Positions 61,301-64,000 of a stretch of 64,000 bases of DNA are shown one piece after another. The notes beneath the pieces were generated by a model, which worked only from the letters and a program-made list of their open reading frames with translations, ran no database searches and was not told the origin of the DNA. Position numbers and translations under genes: made by a program. The first letter of the stretch is position 1, and each line of letters opens with the position of its first letter. This stretch comes from Rehmannia glutinosa (taxonomy: Eukaryota > Streptophyta > Magnoliopsida > Lamiales > Orobanchaceae), in NCBI GenBank assembly GCA_016081115.2, contig JABTTQ020003458.1, positions 148,647 through 212,646 of the forward strand, given 5' to 3'.

Positions 61301-62480
61301 AAAATTGGTATCTGTCAGACTGCTCATTGCTCTGGCCACACAGCACCGTTGGCCACTCCACCACATTGACATAAACAATGCTTTTCTCCACGGTTATCTA
61401 GATGAGGAAGATACATGTTGGCTCTGAAGGATACTTTAAAGCTAAAAAGGGTGAAGTCTGTCTCCTTAAGAGGAGTTTGTATGGGTTGAAACAAGCTTCT
61501 AGGCAATGGAACCTAGAATTTTCTGCTAAATTGTTAGCTTTTGGATTTATTCAGTCCACTACTGACAATTGCTTGTTTGTGAAGAATGATGCTACTTCAT
61601 TTTTAGCACTTATCATTTATGTTGATGATGTTTTAATCACTGGTACTTCGGAATCTTTGATTAAAGGGCTCAAGGATTACTTGCATGGATTGTTCACTAT
61701 TAAAGATCTTGGTTCAACTAAGTATTTCCGGGATTGGAATTGTTGAGAAATGATGAAGGAACTCATCTCTGTACCGAAATACATCCTCGACTTATTGGAT
61801 CGATGCTCGTTTACTAGGTGCAAACCTACTTCCACTCCTTTTCCTCAAGGGTACAATGTTTGACCCACTATGATGCACCATCAGCCGATTCGGCTAAGTA
61901 TAGACGACTCGTTGGGCGCCTTTATACCCGAATCTCTCAAGGCCTGATATCTCATTCGATGTTCAACGCCTCGTACCAACATGTTAATGGCCTACACAAT
62001 CTCACTAGGACCTTCGTCCATTTGCTCAAGTATTTAAAAGGTCTTTTGTCTCCATGGGCTTGTTTTATCCGGTTGGCTCTCACCTAAATTCGACGCCTAT
62101 TGTGATCGACCGGGGACTTGTTTGATCATTTGGAAAATCTCTTCTTGGGTTTCAGTATATTCTTTGGTGATTCTCTTATTTCTTGGAAGACCAAGAAATA
62201 GAAAACAATCTCTAAATCCTCCTCCAAGCAGTAGTACCGCTCCATGGCGGACTCCATCGCTTGCAAACTACAAGTGGCTACATAACCCGAGTCAAGAGTT
62301 ACATATTCCTCTCCTTGCCTATTCCACTTAGTTGTCTCGGGAACAATACTGGTTGGCTTGATTTCACCTCAAAGACATTTCTACGCTCCTCCACCCGCCA
62401 ATCTCTTTACTAAGGCTCTTGGTGGTCCCGCATTCCATGATTTTTGCTCAAGTTGGGCATGTGCTCTTCCTCCCACATTC
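58396..62480 (+). pseudogene. Copia gag-pol, frameshifted
   Basis: Gag starts near 58396 (GMVLVTNPLNGVNYLS at about 58420), continues through VFEAVKNRILLMD (about 58910) and a CCHC knuckle CSHCGYNGHEMKEC (about 59197-59238). A protease remnant lies at about 59480-59700. Integrase from about 60060 includes ELIHIDIWGPTMK and VDDYTRG. RT at about 61150-61760 shows VYKVKRNPDGS, HHIDINNAFLHG, YGLKQASRQW and the catalytic YVDDVLITGTSE. RNase H at about 61860-62480 is heavily broken. Domain order is Copia; many stops and frameshifts make it inactive as given. Confidence 0.88.
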
Positions 62481-62494
62481 CCACTTGAGGGGGG
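62481..62494 (+). promoter_or_regulatory. Polypurine tract
   Basis: CACTTGAGGGGGGG immediately before the 3' LTR. Confidence 0.8.
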
Positions 62495-62760
62495 GTGTTG
62501 AGCTTAGTATAGCTTGATAGCTAGAAGTTGTCATTTGCATCTTTACGTTTCTATTAGTATAGTCCTTATGCTTTTTCAGTTTTTCCTCCTAACAGACTTG
62601 ACACATGTCATGTTCGATTGGGCTTTTGAACGGCGCCCTCCCTCACGTGTATAAAGCTGCTGCTGCAGCTTCTTCTTCATTTGAGTTTTACAGTTCAAAT
62701 AAAAATGGTTCCCAAAATTTCTCTGTTCCAATACTCAGATGAGAATTGATTTTATCTTCA
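62495..62760 (+). repeat. 3' LTR of the 4.7-kb Copia
   Basis: 266 bp, same ends as the 5' LTR, with roughly one difference per ten bases by eye. Confidence 0.9.
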
Positions 62761-62765
62761 ACATT

Positions 62766-62880
62766 ATTATAAACTGAATGGGATGGCTCATATAATGCTA
62801 ATGGTGCATTTTCTCGTATTGGAGGATGTTAAGAGATTGGAATGTGTAATATGGGCCCGATGTGGTGGCAACACTCTATT
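62766..62880 (+). pseudogene. LINE RNase H start, middle piece
   Basis: Reads WDGSYNANGAFSRIGG (about 62779-62826), the beginning of the RVT_3-type RNase H of plant LINEs, directly continuing the frame cut at 58021. It is lost after about 62880. Confidence 0.75.
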
Positions 62881-63240
62881 CTTCAAAATCCTGAGCTGAA
62901 GTCTACAAGTAAATGAGTTCTCGCCGCAACACAACAAGTCGTTAGGGCACTGGGATTTTTCCCGGCGATAACCCTCTGACGCTCAAGTCAGATTAGAGAG
63001 CCAAAGAATAACTAGAATTCACAAGACTAGATATTGTGAAAATGAATTTCATACCTTGGAAATGGAATTAGAGGTGATACTTATAGTATCTCAAAGCCCG
63101 AGTTATTATCCGGTGGTATATGGTGCATGGACCATATGGGTCCATTGAGCCCATAAGTAAAATTCTTTGTTGGACTTCATTATATTTGGACATTTGGGCC
63201 TTTTAATATATATATATATATATATATTCATAATAATAAA
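62880..63240. mobile_element. Unassigned insertion inside the LINE RNase H
   Basis: Interrupts the RNase H reading between WDGSYNANG and the segment resuming near 63245. It contains CCCGGCGATAACCCTCTGACGC-type sequence (written here in part), which recalls LTR or MITE ends common in plants, and a TA microsatellite (63206-63228). I found no clear ends or target duplication. Confidence 0.45.
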
Positions 63241-63244
63241 AATT

Positions 63245-63666
63245 ATGTTGAGCCCATCGGGGCCTTTAGTGCCTCTATTTCTCATTGTGATCATGCTTTG
63301 TTTGATGAGTCACGAGGCTTTGGATATGGCGCTTTTTATTTTCTTCATATTTATGTACGATCTCATCTACCGATTGAATCAAACAATGTTGTTTTGGTTT
63401 CTCGATTTTCAAGCCTCAATCTGGACACCGGAGTTTAAGACACATTCGATTCAAATTAAGTAAACAATTGGCACACATTGGATTGCACGTTTCATCACGT
63501 TTTTAGAGAGATGAATATAATAGTTGATAAGTTGGCCAAGTTTGGGTGTTCTCTTCAAACACCTATTTTGTATTTTGAAGTTTCTTTTCCTAGATGTATA
63601 TTTGGTATTCATAGATTAGATCGTTTAACTACCATCTTTTTGGAAAGAAAAGTACACAAAATTTAG
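63245..63666 (+). pseudogene. LINE RNase H, C-terminal piece
   Basis: HLPIESNNVVLVSRF (about 63365-63410) corresponds to the ESDS core. HHVFREMNIIVDKLAKFG (63487-63546) is the conserved C-terminal H-x-x-R-E-x-N-x-x-D-x-L-A motif of LINE RNase H. The open frame ends at a stop at 63664-63666. Confidence 0.78.
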
Positions 63667-64000
63667 GTTGATTTCTATTTTTGTTGTAACTCGATGATCA
63701 TACTATATTTTTCCAAATATTTATTGTACCAAATGAGTGTTAGATTTTAATTTTCACCAGTTTTAGAGTTATTGAAATGTTTAATAGCATATGTTAGTAG
63801 ATATAATTTCATTCATCAATTATATACATTTGAGATTTATATTTTTGCACTATGAAATGGGTTTTCTACCACATGATGTAATGAGATAAAGTATATAAAT
63901 TTTAGAAAGTTGTCAAAATGGGTCGAGGGCAAAGTCGCCCATGCACTCCCCGCAGCCTACCATTTGACGGGCCGATCGCTAGAAAAATATCAACCCAATC
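63667..64000. other. LINE 3' flank and window end
   Basis: AT-rich sequence, probably LINE 3' untranslated region, followed by a GC-richer stretch at 63920-64000 cut by the window end. No gene supported. Confidence 0.4.

Larger units (their letters stand above)
58022..62760 (+). mobile_element. Complete small Copia element (4.7 kb), decayed ORF
   Basis: 4,739 bp with short LTRs (TGTTGAGCTTAGTATAGC to TTTTATCTTCA), a TGGTACCAGAGCG primer site, a G-rich purine tract before the 3' LTR, and the 5-bp duplication ACATT (58017-58021 and 62761-62765). It splits a LINE RNase H region. The two LTRs differ at many positions, so it is not a very recent insertion. Confidence 0.92.

Noticed and set aside
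1..64000. A novel defence, toxin or biosynthetic system
   Set aside because: No such gene cluster is visible; coding content outside the two host genes is retroelement-derived. I also saw no tRNA or rRNA genes.

Overview
This is repeat-rich nuclear DNA from a flowering plant. The evidence is GT-AG introns, two plant-type nuclear genes, Copia, Gypsy-like and LINE retroelements with plant-type domains, and MITEs with plant-type TIRs. I saw nothing decisive for family or species. Only two convincing host genes are present, a convergent pair at 36.8-39.8 kb: a cytosolic methionine-R-sulfoxide reductase B (+) and a 75-residue twin-CX9C (COA4-like) protein (-). I saw no tRNA, rRNA or CRISPR locus.

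Layout. (1) 0.3-10.9 kb: minus-strand tandem array of an LTR element without gag-pol (internal-LTR-internal-LTR-internal, period about 4 kb); one LTR holds a 1,001-bp PIF/Harbinger-type MITE whose empty site survives in the sister copy. (2) 10.9-16.0 kb: diverged, partly duplicated sequence with a 1.1-kb Mutator-type MITE. (3) 16.0-25.9 kb: complete but decayed Copia element (2.1-2.2 kb LTRs, TSD TTCCA). (4) 27.1-29.8 kb: truncated minus-strand Copia. (5) 30.9-36.3 kb: degenerate minus-strand LINE. (6) 36.8-39.8 kb: the two genes. (7) 40.4-57.6 kb: broken Copia with an inverted partial second copy at its right end, invaded by a Gypsy fragment and, inside its gag, by a 13.1-kb tandem array LTR-int-LTR-int-LTR-int-LTR flanked by one 5-bp duplication (CTATT). 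(8) 57.6-64 kb: LINE RNase H region split by a complete 4.7-kb Copia element (TSD ACATT) and a second insertion.

Most striking are the two independent multimeric arrays of related non-autonomous LTR elements. Each unit keeps LTR promoter and primer-binding site but has no gag-pol. The better array also keeps the polypurine tract, a conserved hairpin next to a GCGCTT motif, and GC-rich palindromes.

Quality caveat: near-identical repeat copies differ largely by small indels at CAG/CTG/CCG sites, and the MSRB gene has a one-base gap in such a context. Some frameshifts may be sequencing or consensus artefacts, so 'pseudogene' calls describe the sequence as given.
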